In this document: positions 1 to 11,848 of the stretch, one piece after another
How positions within the stretch are numbered: the stretch's first letter is position 1
How the letters are laid out: each line of letters opens with the position of its first letter
Assembly: GCA_030849075.1 (NCBI GenBank)
Contig: JASAOO010003496.1
Span: forward strand, 1-64,000
Direction: 5' to 3'
Origin: Zelonia costaricensis
Lineage: Eukaryota; Euglenozoa; Kinetoplastea; Trypanosomatida; Trypanosomatidae
Length of the DNA: 64,000 nucleotides
Program-made: the position numbers and the translations under genes
Notes under the pieces: model-generated
Databases searched by the model: none
What the model was told of the DNA's origin: nothing
What the model saw: the letters and a program-made list of their open reading frames with translations, nothing else

Positions 1-3000
1 GAAAAGAGTAGTGGAGCTCGTTCGGTAAAAGAGGAGGTGCAGGGGGAGGAGGAGGAGGAGGAGGAGGAGGCACACAAGCGGAAAAGAGACGAAGAGCACG
101 GCTGAAGAGGGCTCACACGTAAAACAAAAAAGAGAAGGAGACGCCACACTCGTGGACTTCACTTGACCCCGGTGCCAAGCGGTGGGGAAGGCAGTAACCG
201 TACAGGTGAGGAAGAAAAAGAAGGGCGAGGCGGGAACCAGAGTGAGGAGAGAAAGTGAAGCGAGCGGCGCTGACAGGAGTATCTTGTGAATACGCCGTGA
301 GGTAAGGTGGATCTCTTTTTCCCCCTTTTTTCAATGCTATCGTTTCTTGCTCAGTAGGTCAGCTGAGTGTGAGGGGAGGGGTCTGTAGCTTCTCCGTGTC
401 TCGTGCTCTTCGATGCAGCCGCTATTCAATCGTAGTTGCCTCGAAGCTGGACCTCCGGCAGGCTCGTCTCCTACACTGGCCGTTTACCGCCGCTGCAGGT
501 GCCTGTGTCTCCCTTTTTCTTTCCTGGACGTGGCGGAGCCGCAAGGCGAAGACGATCGAAAACGAAGAACCACGGCTGAGTCTAACGTCTGTTTGTGTGT
601 GTGTGTCTGGGTAAAGTCGGCTAGAGCGTCAGTGGCCACTGCCGCACGAAAATGGCGATCGGCTTTACGGACTAGGGTAGGAACGAGGACGGGGGCTGGC
701 AAGGCAGAGGCAGGTGAACAAGATCCCAAGAAAGGTAGCGAGTAAAGCGTATAAATAATGAGCAGAAGAGTCGGAGACAGTAGAACAGATGACCCACACA
801 GTCCCAGCAGTTGACCAACACAGAGAGAGAACGCAAAGTAGCGTTGACACAGCCACCCACACCCACAGAAACAGTCTGGTGGAAAGGAGAGCAGGGATCA
901 AGCGAATCGAACCCCCTGCGCGAAGTGAAAGGAACAAGCGCGTTTCGGGCGGGTTGTCGAGCAAGACACGTGGAACGCAAACTGAGAGAAGAAGAGAAAG
1001 GCGCGCGAGTCAAGGTGACGATTCAGGTCGCTCAGGGCAGAGTCGGAACAGATTGCACGTCGTCTCCGCGGGCGCGATGCGTGCCAGGACGCAGTGCAGT
1101 GCGTAAAATGGCGAGAGCGGAAGGTGGGGAGAGGGGGGGCGGGGAGAAGGCGCCAGTGGGGATAGGCGCAAAGAAGCGGAGCTTAGGCACGTGGGAACAA
1201 CGGGCGGTGACGCAAACCGAGCGTCATCAATCGAAAAGTGGAGAAACAACAACAGAAAAAGACGTAGAGCTGCGAGAAAGAAGACAAGTAGAACAGTAAG
1301 AGAAAACGCAAGGTGCTCAGAGCGGCGCCGTTGTTTGCAGACGCGCCACAAGGACGAGTCAGGCAAGCGCTAGATGAGCCAAAGGGAAAAAAAAAACACG
1401 CCGAGGCGGAGAAGTATGACCACGTACAAAGCTGCCGACCGATCAGAAAGCGAACGCACAGGGCTCTCGGGACGAGCGCGCAGACGAGAGAGTCGAAAGG
1501 GATTTGAGCTTGGCGAAGACAGCGGTGGCGTAGTTGCGCCCCTTTTTCGTTCTTGGGGATGTGGGGAATAATTGCGAGGCAGTACAGTATTCTCTTTCGT
1601 ACGTCGTAGTTTTGTTGTTTGTCCTTACAAGACAGGCAGGAGTTCAGGAACACGACGTGTGGTCGAGACAACCGGAAACAGCCACCACAGCGCCTTGAGA
1701 CGTGAACGTGAGTCAAAAGGGAAGAAAAAAAAAAACAGCAAAACCACGCCTTGAGCACGACACGGAAATACCGAGAGAGGAAAAGAGGCGGTAAACAGAC
1801 GAAAACGGCAGCCAGCACCCCACACGCACAGCGTTTGGGGGGGGGGGACGAAGTGGTGAAATAGGCGGAAAACGAGAACAGCGAGGAGAGGACTGGGGGC
1901 GAGCGTCAAAACACGCGACTTAAAAAACTCTCAACAAGCGAAAAGAAAAAAAAAAGTAATGCGCAGTGGTCAACGAGGCGCACAATGTCGTGCCGAGGCA
2001 CCAAACGTAAACGTACAAAGAAAACGAAGGCGGGGAAAAAAAGGAGACGAAGAAGTACGACGAGAGCGTAAAAACAGAGGCAGGCGTGGCGTAAGACAAA
2101 GGGGGGAGGGGGAGAATCTTGGAAGACGAGGGTGAAGGGGGAGGGGGGGGCGCGTGTTGCACCTCTCTTCCCTATGATGGCGGTGAGGTTGGGAGGGAGG
2201 TAAGGGGAAGGTAGGCGATGAAATAGCGAGACGTTTGCGTGTGCGATGACGGTAGGGGGAGGGGAAAGGAGGGGGTTGTAGGAAACCAAAGGGGGGCAGG
2301 GGGTAGGTGCGCGTAGCGTATGATGATGTGAGGAATGTCCGTAGAATATATATGAAAGAGAAGAAAAAGGGAAGAGGGAAACCTAAGGGGGGACGCCAAA
2401 AAGAAAAGGAATCAGACAAAGCTAAAACAGGGCTCAACAGAACAGAACCAGTCTTCTTCTCCAAGACACAATTAGTGAGGCGGAAGTGGGTGGGGGACTT
2501 CGAACCTGCGTGCAAAGCTCAAGGGCAAGACTTTTGGGCAGCAGGCTTCCCGCTATTTGCCTTTATTGTTCAGAGCTAGAGCGTCGTTGATCGCAACCAA
2601 CTCAGCGCTAGGTGGTCGAGAAACAACAGCAGAAAAATGAGGACGCTCCCTGCCGCGATCGTGCCTTCACAGATTCCCCCTTGGGTGCGACGTTGTGATG
2701 GAACGTCTTCTACTCGTGAGGGGTGGCCCTTCGACGTCGGTGAGGAGCCTGCGATGAGTCCGCGGGTGAGACAGCACCACTAGGAGCTGCGTCGGTGACT
2801 GCTCGTTTCTACTCGAGAGTCAGGTGCCGAAGGGAGGCGACGGGGGGAAACGTTGAGACGCCGGTTTACGTGTCACCGGTTGCTTGTGGGGGAGGGGGGG
2901 GGGGATTTTTTTTTTTTGGTGGGGGGAGAGGAATTAACGCTGCGGCCTTGTCGCTTTTTGTTTTCTTCCTTTCCTTCGTGTAATCTGCTTCGCGAGCGGA

Positions 3001-3519
3001 GTTGTGGGCAAGCGTCAACCAGGGGACGGAGAGGCAAGGTTGACACACCGACGGAGGAGGTATAGAGAGGGGCCGGTAGCAGTAGAGTTGCAGTGCAGAT
3101 GGTGGTTGGAATGCCCTCGCAGGTGCGATAACAAGAGGGGGGGGACACGGCTGTGCGTGTGCAGGGAGTTGTCATGTGCACGCCCTTTGTTCGCGTTTGA
3201 GAACCACTGCTGCATCACTTCTTTTTCCAGTCATGTGTTTTTTTTTTTTTGCGCGTGTTTCTCTGATGCCTCGAAGACGCGTCGCTTCCGCCGCTTTCAA
3301 CGCCACGCCGCCCCTAACCGGAGCATGACGCGCTGACGGCAATGCGTCCAGAAACACGCGTCAAACAGGCAGCCAGCAAAAAAAAAGCTGTGCACCCGCG
3401 ATGGGGAGACTTGGCAAACGCGCCTCCCCCCCCCCGCCCACACACACACATGCCAGAGACTCGTTTCCGCTCTCCCTGTGCTGCACTGCCACGCTGCTGC
3501 TGCTGCGTCACTTTGCGCC
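1..3519. other. Intergenic region downstream of the GP63-like gene; no gene seen
   Basis: This is the 3' flank of the GP63-like gene, which is transcribed leftward, plus whatever precedes the next gene beyond the window edge. The plus strand is rich in A and G, so the transcribed strand is pyrimidine-rich, as in trypanosomatid spacer DNA. Open frames here are low-complexity (Phe/Leu/Ser/Pro- or Arg/Lys/Glu-rich) and show no recognisable domain. A (GGA)n run lies at 45-70, and a G-run followed by a T-run lies near 2888-2920. I see no RNA gene. Confidence 0.7.
45..70. repeat. (GGA)n trinucleotide microsatellite
   Basis: About eight and a half uninterrupted GGA units, seen directly in the sequence. 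It lies in non-coding spacer. Confidence 0.9.
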
Positions 3520-6500
3520 TCACCTCCGCACGAGCGCGTCCGAGGCGAACACAACGACAGCGAGCAGCAGGAGGACGGCGACGCCGCTCATGACGACGGC
3601 CCCCGTGGTCACCGGCACTCCAGCCACGGCGAACAGGCGGCGGTGCGACCACGGCGGCGGTGGCACGCGCTCATTCCACCCAGCGCTCAAGGCGATGTCC
3701 GCCTCTGTGAAGGGCGCCGGCACAGCTCCCGGCTCGGGGGCGTGCACCCCCACCGCGGTGCTGAGCACTAGTGTGTCTGACGAGCACGGCGCGTCGCCGA
3801 CAAAACCTGTGGCGTGCTGTGCCATCGTTGCGGCATCCGAGGCGCGCGGCGTCGGGCATAGAACGGTCTGCAGCTCGCCGAGGCGGCTGTTCACACTCGG
3901 CAGCGCCAACTCGGCGTGCGGGGAGTCGCGCGTGCGCGACGCCAACAGACGCACCCAGACCTCGCGTGTGTGCGCCGCAACCTGCGCAAACGTCACTGCA
4001 GCGCTCGCGGCGGCCGCGCCGAGGCTGTACCTCGCGTCCAAGCCACGCGTCACAGCCGACAGGCGCGCCCCGGCCGACTCGTCGAAGACTGGCAGAGACG
4101 CAGCCACGAGAACATCCACGGTGTCCGTTTCTGTCTCAGAGCGTGCGCTGGCTGACTCCGACTCTGCAGCTGCACGAATGGCACGCAGCCGGAGCCACTT
4201 CGGGGAGATGCCAAGAAGGGCGCCGAGATCGTGCTGCAGACTCAGCAGCAGACCCGCCTCGGAGACCCAGCCTGTGAAGTCCCTCTCCGGCATGGCGCAC
4301 GGCGCGCCGAGTGAGGTGCCGCCTGCAGCTGACAGCGTCCGAGTGGGTTGCCGCACTGGCGTTGTGGCACTGCCCCTTGCGGAGAAAGGGCGGTGCTGAA
4401 GGCGCACCTGCACGAGGGCCGCCTCACGGAGCGGCACCTCATCGTCCGGCACCCCGACCCCATCCAGCGGGCCGGCAACGGAGAGGTACGGCACGCCGTT
4501 CGCGGTGACCCGCCACGTGCTGCTGCTGCCCGGCTCGACGAGTTCGCCTGTGCGCCATGCGGCGCAGACGGGCGGGACGACGCGGCTGTCGCGCCACGTG
4601 CCGCCGGCATCCTCTTCCACAAAGGCGACAACGTGGTCGTCAAGGGAGAAGAGGCTCGCAACCCTGCACGAGGGCCCGTCGCCGCGGCTCTTGGCGCCGG
4701 ACTTGCGTGCCGCAGCGGCGGCGGCAGCCCCAGCCGCGCCGTCGACTGCGGTCGCACACGCCAAGCCAGACAACCAGTCTTCCACGGCGGGGAAGCCGTA
4801 GCGAGGTGCTGCGCCAACGCCGTCGCCCGCCTCCGTCAGCCACGCGTTCGTGGCCACAGCGGCCTCGTCGGCGGTGTGCGCCACCACGTCCATCTCGGCT
4901 GAGATGAGAGCGTCCCAGTGCTGAGAAAAGCGGGAACGGCTGGTGGTGTTGACGGACGGCTCCTCCGCCAACACGGCAATTGCCGCGCTGACCAGACGCG
5001 TGGCCCCGACACGGCGCTGCCCCATAACGGCCCCGAGCGGAGAGAGGCGCAGCTGGGCACGACGCCGTGCAAGGTCGCCGTGCAACGCTACGACAAGCGC
5101 GGTATCACTCTTGATGAGCACCGAGCGGAAGAGGAAGCCGAGGTCGATCGGGCCGACTCCTCCGCCACCGGCGCTGTCTGGGGCCACCGCACTGAGCGGG
5201 TTCACGGTGTTGAGCGCATCGAAGGCAAGGAAAAAGGTGGCCGTGACGCGGAAGAAGGGCAGCTCACCATCCTCACTGTCTGCCTCCGTCGCCGTGGCAA
5301 CCTCGCGGAGTGGCGACGGTGTCGACGGCGCTCTCGCAACGAGCTCCGGCGCACCCGCGCAGTACATGGAGGCCTCCTCGCACCCGACATAGCCGGTGTA
5401 GCCCGCTACAGCGGGTACGGCCATCACCGTGGCGCGGCCGTCTTGCGGGCACGCCAGCCACGCATCCCCCACGCGCACCTCAACAGACCGGCCAGACGCC
5501 GCGCACCGCGTTTGCAGACATCGTGCGCTACTCAGGACCCCCGTGGAGGCCGCACCAGCCTCTGCAGCACCGCTAGCATTGGCGTAAGAGGCCCTCGTCG
5601 CCGCAACCGCGAACGCGGCGCGACCCGCCTCCGCAACGCGGCGCAGGTCACTCGTCGCGAAACACCGACTGAAGGCGCCAAAGTAGAAGCCCCTGCCACC
5701 CTCCAACACCGTGGTGCGGTAGGCGGTGTCCGTCGGCGTCCCGTCCCCCCGCGCGGCGAGCCCGTAGTTGCCACCGCCGCCGCTGCCACCGTCGGTGCTG
5801 TCGCACACCATGTTCGCGTAGGCCTCCACAACCGGGCACCCCTCCATCAAGAGAGACAGCCCGCGCGACTCGATGACGGGGGTCTGCGACGTCGGCGTCG
5901 TCGCTCGAATCTCGCGTGTGGCGAAGCAGAAGCCGATGGCGCGGCGGTCGGCCGTACACTGCAGACGACGCGGCGACGTGGGGGGCGCCGCCTCACACCA
6001 GTACCGCACACGTGTGGGATCAGCGCCGCTGCCGCGCACTTGCCCTGCCTGGAATTGCGAAAAACGCGGCAGTGGGCGGCAGTCGCCGGCGCCGAAGCTG
6101 CACCCGGCGTTGTGGCCCCACCACGGCAGCTCCGCGAAGTCCCGGTTCGCGTGATAGTAAGGCAGCGAGTCTAGAAACGCCAGCGTCATCTCAGACAGCG
6201 CTGCGGCAGGGGAGAGGACACCGGCCATGAGGTCGTCGCGGAACTGCGCCCGCTCCCAGTGCGCACCAGCGGTGCCGTCGCCACCGCTGCGCTCGAGCGC
6301 GGCGCCCGGCACGACCCGCGCGTCGCTACAGTTCATCCACCGCTGCACCGCACTGCGTACCGCTGGGGTACTCACGACGATGGTGCCCTCGCGCAGGCCG
6401 GAGAAGGTGCTCAGCCCATTCTTGGCTGTGAGAGTCGCCCGTACGGTCACCGCGTGGCGCAGCAGCTGCGGCGGTGCGAAGCCGAGTGCGTGCAGCAGTT

Positions 6501-7614
6501 CGTGTAGCACGGCGCGGTACTGCTGCACTGTCCAGCTAGTGTAGTACGCGTCCATGGCCCGCGCCGCGGCGAAGGCACGGTCCCGCAGGTGCACCCCAAC
6601 GCCGCGTGCACCCGGCGTCTCGGACCCGAAGTGGGGCACCAGCTTGGACAGCGCCCGGCGCAGAACAGGGGCCCTGTGGTCGTGCCCGGACCCTTGTGTT
6701 GCCTGTCCGACATCGAACTCGTCGCGCAGGTTGAGCGAGGACGGCACGATGTTCATGATCGCCACCACCGGCCTGTCGGTGCGTCCATCCACGGCGCAGT
6801 ACGTCGCCCAGGCCACCGTCCGCGACGAGCTGGACGCGGCGGCGGTCTTCGACTTCACCGTGGTCGCGTCGTGGAGAGGAGCCGCCATGACGTACACCAC
6901 CAGGTCCGTCTCACGCACCCCGTCGCGGGTGTGCGCCGGTGGCACGGCGACGTGCTCGCCGCAGACACCTTGTGGCACGAAGATGCGCGAGGTGCGCTGC
7001 GCCGACGCACGTGACGCGGCAGCCGCCTCCAGGTCCGCTCCACCGCTCTTGTCGCCGCGCAGGCTAAGCCACTGCTGCACGGCGTTGCCGATGAGCGGCA
7101 GGAGGCGATGCACCACGAAGCGGCGCTTCCACCGACTCAGCACATCCTCCTCCGCGCAGAGGGCCGTGTCGCCGAGCTTGTCGGACCGCCGCTGCAGAAC
7201 GGTGGTGCAGTAGTGCGAGCCGTTGAAGAGGTGCGACACGTCGAAGTGGACGCGCAGCGGGGGCCCGGTGAGGGCAACTGGCGTGAAGGGAGCACGGTGC
7301 TGGTTCGGCTGCTCGGCGCGCTGCCTCTGCGCCACGGGGGCATGCGAGGAAGCACGCAACGACGAGTTGGGCCCACTGGCGGTGTTGCCACGCCGTGAAG
7401 CAACATCTTCGGACTCGACGACGCCGCGACTAGGCGTGGGGTGATACTCCACCGCCAGTCGGGCAGCGGACGCGGCCCTCCCTTGCAGAGCAGGAGAGCG
7501 ACTGTGCAGGCACTGATGCGGCGTCGCATCGCGGCTGGTCGCACTCCATGCCCAGAGGAGTGCCCATGCAACGAGGAGCGCCACGCGATAGCATGAGGGA
7601 CGTGAGCGCACCAT
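3520..7614 (-). CDS. GP63: GP63-like leishmanolysin (peptidase M8), long membrane-anchored form
   Basis: This 1364-residue zinc metalloprotease belongs to the leishmanolysin family (M8, metzincin clan). Residues 8-24 form a hydrophobic signal peptide, followed by HQC at 33-35, which resembles the family's N-terminal cysteine switch. The zinc site HELLH is at 371-375, the third zinc-binding His is at 452 (AHWERAQF), and the Met-turn Met is at about 476. A Cys-rich family C-terminal domain runs to about 752, including the GYxGYVGC pattern. Typical GP63 proteins have about 600 residues. This one adds a region of about 580 residues that I do not recognise, and ends in a transmembrane helix (about 1337-1357) and a short ALVRR tail. 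That suggests a type I surface or endomembrane protein rather than the usual GPI-anchored form. All catalytic residues are present, so it is probably active. Its substrate is unknown. Confidence 0.94.
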   Translation of the reverse strand: MVRSRPSCYRVALLVAWALLWAWSATSRDATPHQCLHSRSPALQGRAASAARLAVEYHPTPSRGVVESEDVASRRGNTASGPNSSLRASSHAPVAQRQRAEQPNQHRAPFTPVALTGPPLRVHFDVSHLFNGSHYCTTVLQRRSDKLGDTALCAEEDVLSRWKRRFVVHRLLPLIGNAVQQWLSLRGDKSGGADLEAAAASRASAQRTSRIFVPQGVCGEHVAVPPAHTRDGVRETDLVVYVMAAPLHDATTVKSKTAAASSSSRTVAWATYCAVDGRTDRPVVAIMNIVPSSLNLRDEFDVGQATQGSGHDHRAPVLRRALSKLVPHFGSETPGARGVGVHLRDRAFAAARAMDAYYTSWTVQQYRAVLHELLHALGFAPPQLLRHAVTVRATLTAKNGLSTFSGLREGTIVVSTPAVRSAVQRWMNCSDARVVPGAALERSGGDGTAGAHWERAQFRDDLMAGVLSPAAALSEMTLAFLDSLPYYHANRDFAELPWWGHNAGCSFGAGDCRPLPRFSQFQAGQVRGSGADPTRVRYWCEAAPPTSPRRLQCTADRRAIGFCFATREIRATTPTSQTPVIESRGLSLLMEGCPVVEAYANMVCDSTDGGSGGGGNYGLAARGDGTPTDTAYRTTVLEGGRGFYFGAFSRCFATSDLRRVAEAGRAAFAVAATRASYANASGAAEAGAASTGVLSSARCLQTRCAASGRSVEVRVGDAWLACPQDGRATVMAVPAVAGYTGYVGCEEASMYCAGAPELVARAPSTPSPLREVATATEADSEDGELPFFRVTATFFLAFDALNTVNPLSAVAPDSAGGGGVGPIDLGFLFRSVLIKSDTALVVALHGDLARRRAQLRLSPLGAVMGQRRVGATRLVSAAIAVLAEEPSVNTTSRSRFSQHWDALISAEMDVVAHTADEAAVATNAWLTEAGDGVGAAPRYGFPAVEDWLSGLACATAVDGAAGAAAAAAARKSGAKSRGDGPSCRVASLFSLDDHVVAFVEEDAGGTWRDSRVVPPVCAAWRTGELVEPGSSSTWRVTANGVPYLSVAGPLDGVGVPDDEVPLREAALVQVRLQHRPFSARGSATTPVRQPTRTLSAAGGTSLGAPCAMPERDFTGWVSEAGLLLSLQHDLGALLGISPKWLRLRAIRAAAESESASARSETETDTVDVLVAASLPVFDESAGARLSAVTRGLDARYSLGAAAASAAVTFAQVAAHTREVWVRLLASRTRDSPHAELALPSVNSRLGELQTVLCPTPRASDAATMAQHATGFVGDAPCSSDTLVLSTAVGVHAPEPGAVPAPFTEADIALSAGWNERVPPPPWSHRRLFAVAGVPVTTGAVVMSGVAVLLLLAVVVFASDALVRR

Positions 7615-9818
7615 CAGCGTCGTGTGTGCGTGCGCGTGTTGAAGTGCGTGTGCGAGGGGGTCTTGAGATGATAAGGTAGAGAGGCGGGGAGGGGGGGAGG
7701 CAAGGCAAGTAGCCTTTCACGGGAGAAGAGACCAGGCGTGCGCGCGTGGAGTGAGAAGAGAGAGGGAGGTGAGGACCGTGTTGTTCTGCCCGCGTGTAAG
7801 AGAAGAAACCAAGATTGTCACAAGAGGCACGGACAAGAATGAGGTAGGCACCACTCTAGTCGTGGTGATGAGGGTCACAAGGGGTCACAGGGGGGGGGAA
7901 ATGGTGCGCAACGCGAGGATGGCAAGTTGCATTCAATCGCACTTGAGTAAGCACACGCATACACATATAGAGTGCAAACAAAGAAGGGGGACGATCACGT
8001 AAAACAAGAGAATACAATAGAGCGGGGTGATGGAGTCGCGCGTGTGGGAAAACAGCAGGTCGAGCCACAGCTACGCGAACAGAACAGAACAAAAAAAGGG
8101 CGGAAAGGCGCACCCGCACGTAGACTGGCCAGCGTGGGTGGCCTCGATCTCACTTTCCTTCTATACCGTTCACTTTCTAGCCGTGTATGAACGTCGCAGA
8201 AGGAAACAAACGAACAAAAAAGAAGAAGAGTTGAGTCTTGACGTTTCGGGAGGAAGCGAACAGCACGGGGGGAGGGGGGGCGAAGGGGAGTGGGATGTGC
8301 TCTGCGATGCGCACGCGTGGTCCTTGAATTCGAGGGTGCGCGAAAGAGAGGAGCCTGCTGTTGTCTGGGGCAGGATGGGGTCTCGTTTCCCGTAGACGGC
8401 CGACTTCCCGTTTTTGTACTGCAGAAAGTGGCTGCGTGTGTATGGATATGTGGATGTGTACGACGAGCCTCCGCGCACGCGGCTCTTCTTTTCTTTGCCA
8501 ACGCAATTGAGGTTTGCGCCGTCGACAATGACAGTCGAGCAAACGCACAAATTCACAAACACACGTATGTGTTCAGACAAGAGTCAGGGGAGTGGAGAGA
8601 GAGACGAGGGGGTGTATTGAAAGCTCCATCAGCACAGACGGAGAGGTGGGACAAACCTGGCTCCGGTGCAGGACTCACGGAGTTAGAGTCAAGAGAGCAC
8701 CGCCGCCGTCGCAGTCCACCCACCCACCACTGGCAGTAGCGTGAGGAAGCGCTGATGGGACGCGCAGTCGTGCGCTGATGGTGCGCTCTTCGTGCCGACC
8801 ACAAGCACAACGCAGTGTGTGAACCTCCCGTATCGCACATGTGCATCCTGTCACGAGTGCGACGCACAGCCTTGCCACACAAGGATTAAGCGACGGCGGC
8901 AGGAGCAGGAGCGCTGCTGTACTCGAGGTCCACAGCACCACACGCCTCCTCCTGCAGCGACCCCGTTTGTTTGATCGATGCGTTGGTTGTCTTGCGCAAG
9001 TCGTGTTCAGATCGGCACGGACTCGAGGACGTAAGAAGAGGGGGAGGGTAGTGGCAAGGGCGGTGCAGTCGGCAGCCAAGGGAAACCCAGGTGGGAGAGC
9101 GACGAAAAGAAAAGGGAAGAACAGCGACGACGCCGTCAAGTGCACCTCCATGACAAGCGGGGTTTTCATCACCGAGATGTGGGCAACCGCAAAACGCACA
9201 GGAAAGGAAAAGACGCCTGACAACTTGATCGGCTCCTCGCCTCCCACCTTCCCTTCCGCTCCTCTGTCCCCACAATAGGAGCGTGCCAACGGAGAGCATA
9301 GAACCGCACACACGAAATTGGTTCGTGTCCATCGACCCCACAGTTGCCCCAAGCTGCAGCACACCAAAAAAGGAAGGGCGCAACGTTTGTGCCCACCTCT
9401 TCTAGAACAGCTGGTGCAGGGAGAGGGCAGGATGCGACAAGAGCAACACGTAGACTTGCCGACGGCGGCGTACGCCCCTTCCCTCCCTCCTCCTCCTCCT
9501 CCCTAACTCTAGCCACAACACGCTCATCACAGTTGGTTGAGTGCGGGAAGGGGCGGGGTAGGGGGGGGGCGCGAGACAAAAGAGAAAGAGAGACGCAAGC
9601 AAGGAAGCTGCAGCAAAAACAAACCAAAAAAAAGGCACTCGCACTGCCACTTCACAACGTGTGCAGCTGTCGCCAAGGCCAGCGGACGCCGCGACAGGGT
9701 CGCACAATCGGCACTCTCTCTTTTCCCTCTTCCAACGTGGGCCAGACACACGCGAGAAGTGTGGGAGGTGAGAGCCGCACCCCACTTCCGCTTGAGTGAT
9801 GGGGGGTGGGCAGCGGGT
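7615..9818. other. Intergenic spacer between sorting nexin and GP63-like gene
   Basis: It holds the 3' UTR of the sorting nexin gene and the trans-splicing signals of the GP63-like gene. Open frames on both strands are low-complexity and overlap each other in several frames. I see no domain-bearing gene or RNA gene. Confidence 0.7.
7662..7663 (-). promoter_or_regulatory. Predicted spliced-leader acceptor (AG) for the GP63-like gene
   Basis: On the minus strand a C/T-rich tract (about 7664-7710) ends in CTCAAG, and no other AG lies between this site and the ATG at 7614. The predicted 5' UTR is about 47 nt. This is inferred from the known trypanosomatid rule of a polypyrimidine tract followed by the first AG. 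There is no transcript evidence here. Confidence 0.6.
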
Positions 9819-11075
9819 CTAGTTCGTGAGCGACTCCATCACGGGGCGCAGCGCCTCCCACTCCTGCTTCATCGTATCAGAGAAGTTGAGCTCCAGCATA
9901 CCGAACTTCTTCAGCATATCCTTGGCATCGTACTGCTTATTCTCGTGGAAGAGCACAAACTCATCACGGAACATCTTCTCGGCATTCACGAGGTCGTTGT
10001 CCAGGACCCCTCGCTGCTCACTCACGAACTGCAGCTCCTTCTGCAGCTGCGCCTGGTTCGTCTGCGGGGCCCGCATCACGGCGTTCTGCAGCTCCTGCGT
10101 CTTCTTCTGCAGCGAGCGCAAGTACTGGCGTGCGCTGGACATGTGCCCCAGCGTCTCCCGCACGGCGGCGCACATGCCGACGTAAAAGCTCAGCGTGCTC
10201 ACGAGCCGCGTCGACTCGTTGTCGGCGTGCTTGTTGTACACCTCGCCCACCCGGCGGCCGGCGTCGCGCAGGCCCTCGATGGCGCCGCGCAGCTCTGCGT
10301 CCTCCTCCCCCTCGGCCAGGAGGCCGAACGAGGCGGCAAAGTTGCTGACCGCCGTCGCGGCGCGGCGGTGGCGGTCCACCAGCGCCTCCAGCAGGTTGCG
10401 CATGTTCTTGAGGTTCGCCTCGAGCTCGCCGACGTAGTCGCCCGTGGCCTTCCACGTCGCCTCATCGACGAGGTCCTGCGTCAGCGCCGCGTTGTATGCG
10501 GCACCGCTGGCGCTCACGCCACTCACGGCGCCGGCCCCCGCTGCAGGGGGGTTGCCGCCGGTGCCGGCCGCGCCGCTCGACGGCACCCACGACCGCGCCA
10601 TCTCCTCCAGAGAGGAGGTTGCGATGAAGCGGGGCGGCTTCACCGGCTCGCGCGTGCACAGGCGCCACTCGTTGTCGTTGGTGAACTTCTGCAGCAGGTC
10701 CGACTTGCCGAGGATCGGGTGGTAGGCGAGGCGCTGCAGAAAGCGGCGGAGGCTGATGCGGCGGTACTCGAGCAGATCCGCCTCGGACGCGGTCGTCTCT
10801 TTCGCCGAGGTCACCATGCGGGGCAGCTTTCCCAGCTTGTCCTGCACCGACTCCTTCTCTGGGATCGGCGGTACAATGCAGTACCAGTACGCCGCACAGA
10901 ACTGGCTGCGCAGCATCTCGAAGTCGGTGTAGCGGCGGTTGAACCGGGCATCGCTCATAAACCCCGGCAGCCGCATCGCGATGGGGTAGATGTAGTACGA
11001 CATCTCGAGCGTGCCCTGCCCCTTCACCTGAGAGGGCACGTCCACCTTGACGGAGATGGCATTGCTAGCCGCCAT
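9819..11075 (-). CDS. PX-BAR sorting nexin
   Basis: This 418-residue protein has an N-terminal PX domain (about 5-135) and a C-terminal helical BAR domain (about 200-415). The PX phosphoinositide-binding pattern is intact: RRYTDF at 47-52, PPIPEK at 69-74 and the RRISLRRFL helix at 105-113. A Gly/Ala-rich linker (about 160-190) joins it to the BAR helices, which carry typical heptad-like charged stretches. The architecture matches SNX1/SNX4/SNX5-type sorting nexins (Vps5 class), which bind PI3P on endosomes and bend membranes into recycling or retromer tubules. I cannot decide between retromer and SNX4-type function by eye. The ATG at 11075 opens directly into the PX domain, so the start is well supported. 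Confidence 0.9.
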   Translation of the reverse strand: MAASNAISVKVDVPSQVKGQGTLEMSYYIYPIAMRLPGFMSDARFNRRYTDFEMLRSQFCAAYWYCIVPPIPEKESVQDKLGKLPRMVTSAKETTASEADLLEYRRISLRRFLQRLAYHPILGKSDLLQKFTNDNEWRLCTREPVKPPRFIATSSLEEMARSWVPSSGAAGTGGNPPAAGAGAVSGVSASGAAYNAALTQDLVDEATWKATGDYVGELEANLKNMRNLLEALVDRHRRAATAVSNFAASFGLLAEGEEDAELRGAIEGLRDAGRRVGEVYNKHADNESTRLVSTLSFYVGMCAAVRETLGHMSSARQYLRSLQKKTQELQNAVMRAPQTNQAQLQKELQFVSEQRGVLDNDLVNAEKMFRDEFVLFHENKQYDAKDMLKKFGMLELNFSDTMKQEWEALRPVMESLTN

Positions 11076-11828
11076 GTTCTCAAAAATCGCGCTAGGCCAC
11101 GCGTATGTGTGTGTGTGTGTTTTCGTGTATAAGACAGACGTTGTCTAGCTCGATGTGAAGAGCCGGAGCGGCGTCAGGGTGCAAATCTAGCTGCCAGCAA
11201 GAGAGTGGAAACCTCTCGAGCGATTCCAACGGAGCTTGACGGTATGACAGCGCGGCGCTGTGACGGGCGAGTAGGGGGTACGGGGGCGTGAAAGATGTTC
11301 TGGGATCAAGACTTGTGGTGCTGCGTCGAGAGCGGTGTTGAGCGTACACGTTGTGATGTCGCAAAAAAGACACAATGGTGTGAAGTGTCACGAGACGTTG
11401 AGGAAGCGCGGCGGCGCGAGTCGGGCGAGTAAGTTGACAATGTCGAGGACAGTGAAGTGCGTGCTCTGAATGGTGCAAGGTCAGTCGACGGCATTCACTT
11501 ACATTTACCCATTTCTGTGGCTTCCAGAGAGTTTCCAAGACCCATTCGCGGTCTGTTGCAGTCCCACCACAGTGTCGCCAAGAAGAAAGTTGGCCTTTCC
11601 AAGAGGCTGAATGTAAAGCGCTCGCCAATGACGTGCGCGGCCAATGCACACACGCAGACACACGTGTGCCTTCGGCGAAGGGGACCATGAGGTGTGTCCT
11701 AAATACTGAGCGTTCTTCTTCTGCTCCTCTTTCAGGAGCATCATGCAGACGGCGCATCCACGTCTCCACGAACGCATCAAAGGCAATACACGGAGTACTC
11801 TAGCTCGGGCATGGTCCCTTGGACCCTC

Positions 11829-11848
11829 CACACACACACACACACACA
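11829..11848. repeat. (CA)n dinucleotide microsatellite
   Basis: Ten perfect CA units in spacer DNA downstream of the USP gene and upstream of the sorting nexin gene. Confidence 0.9.

Noticed and set aside
2475..2525. tRNA-like TTCGAA loop
   Set aside because: The flanking bases do not form a five-pair T stem, and no acceptor or anticodon arm can be drawn on either strand.
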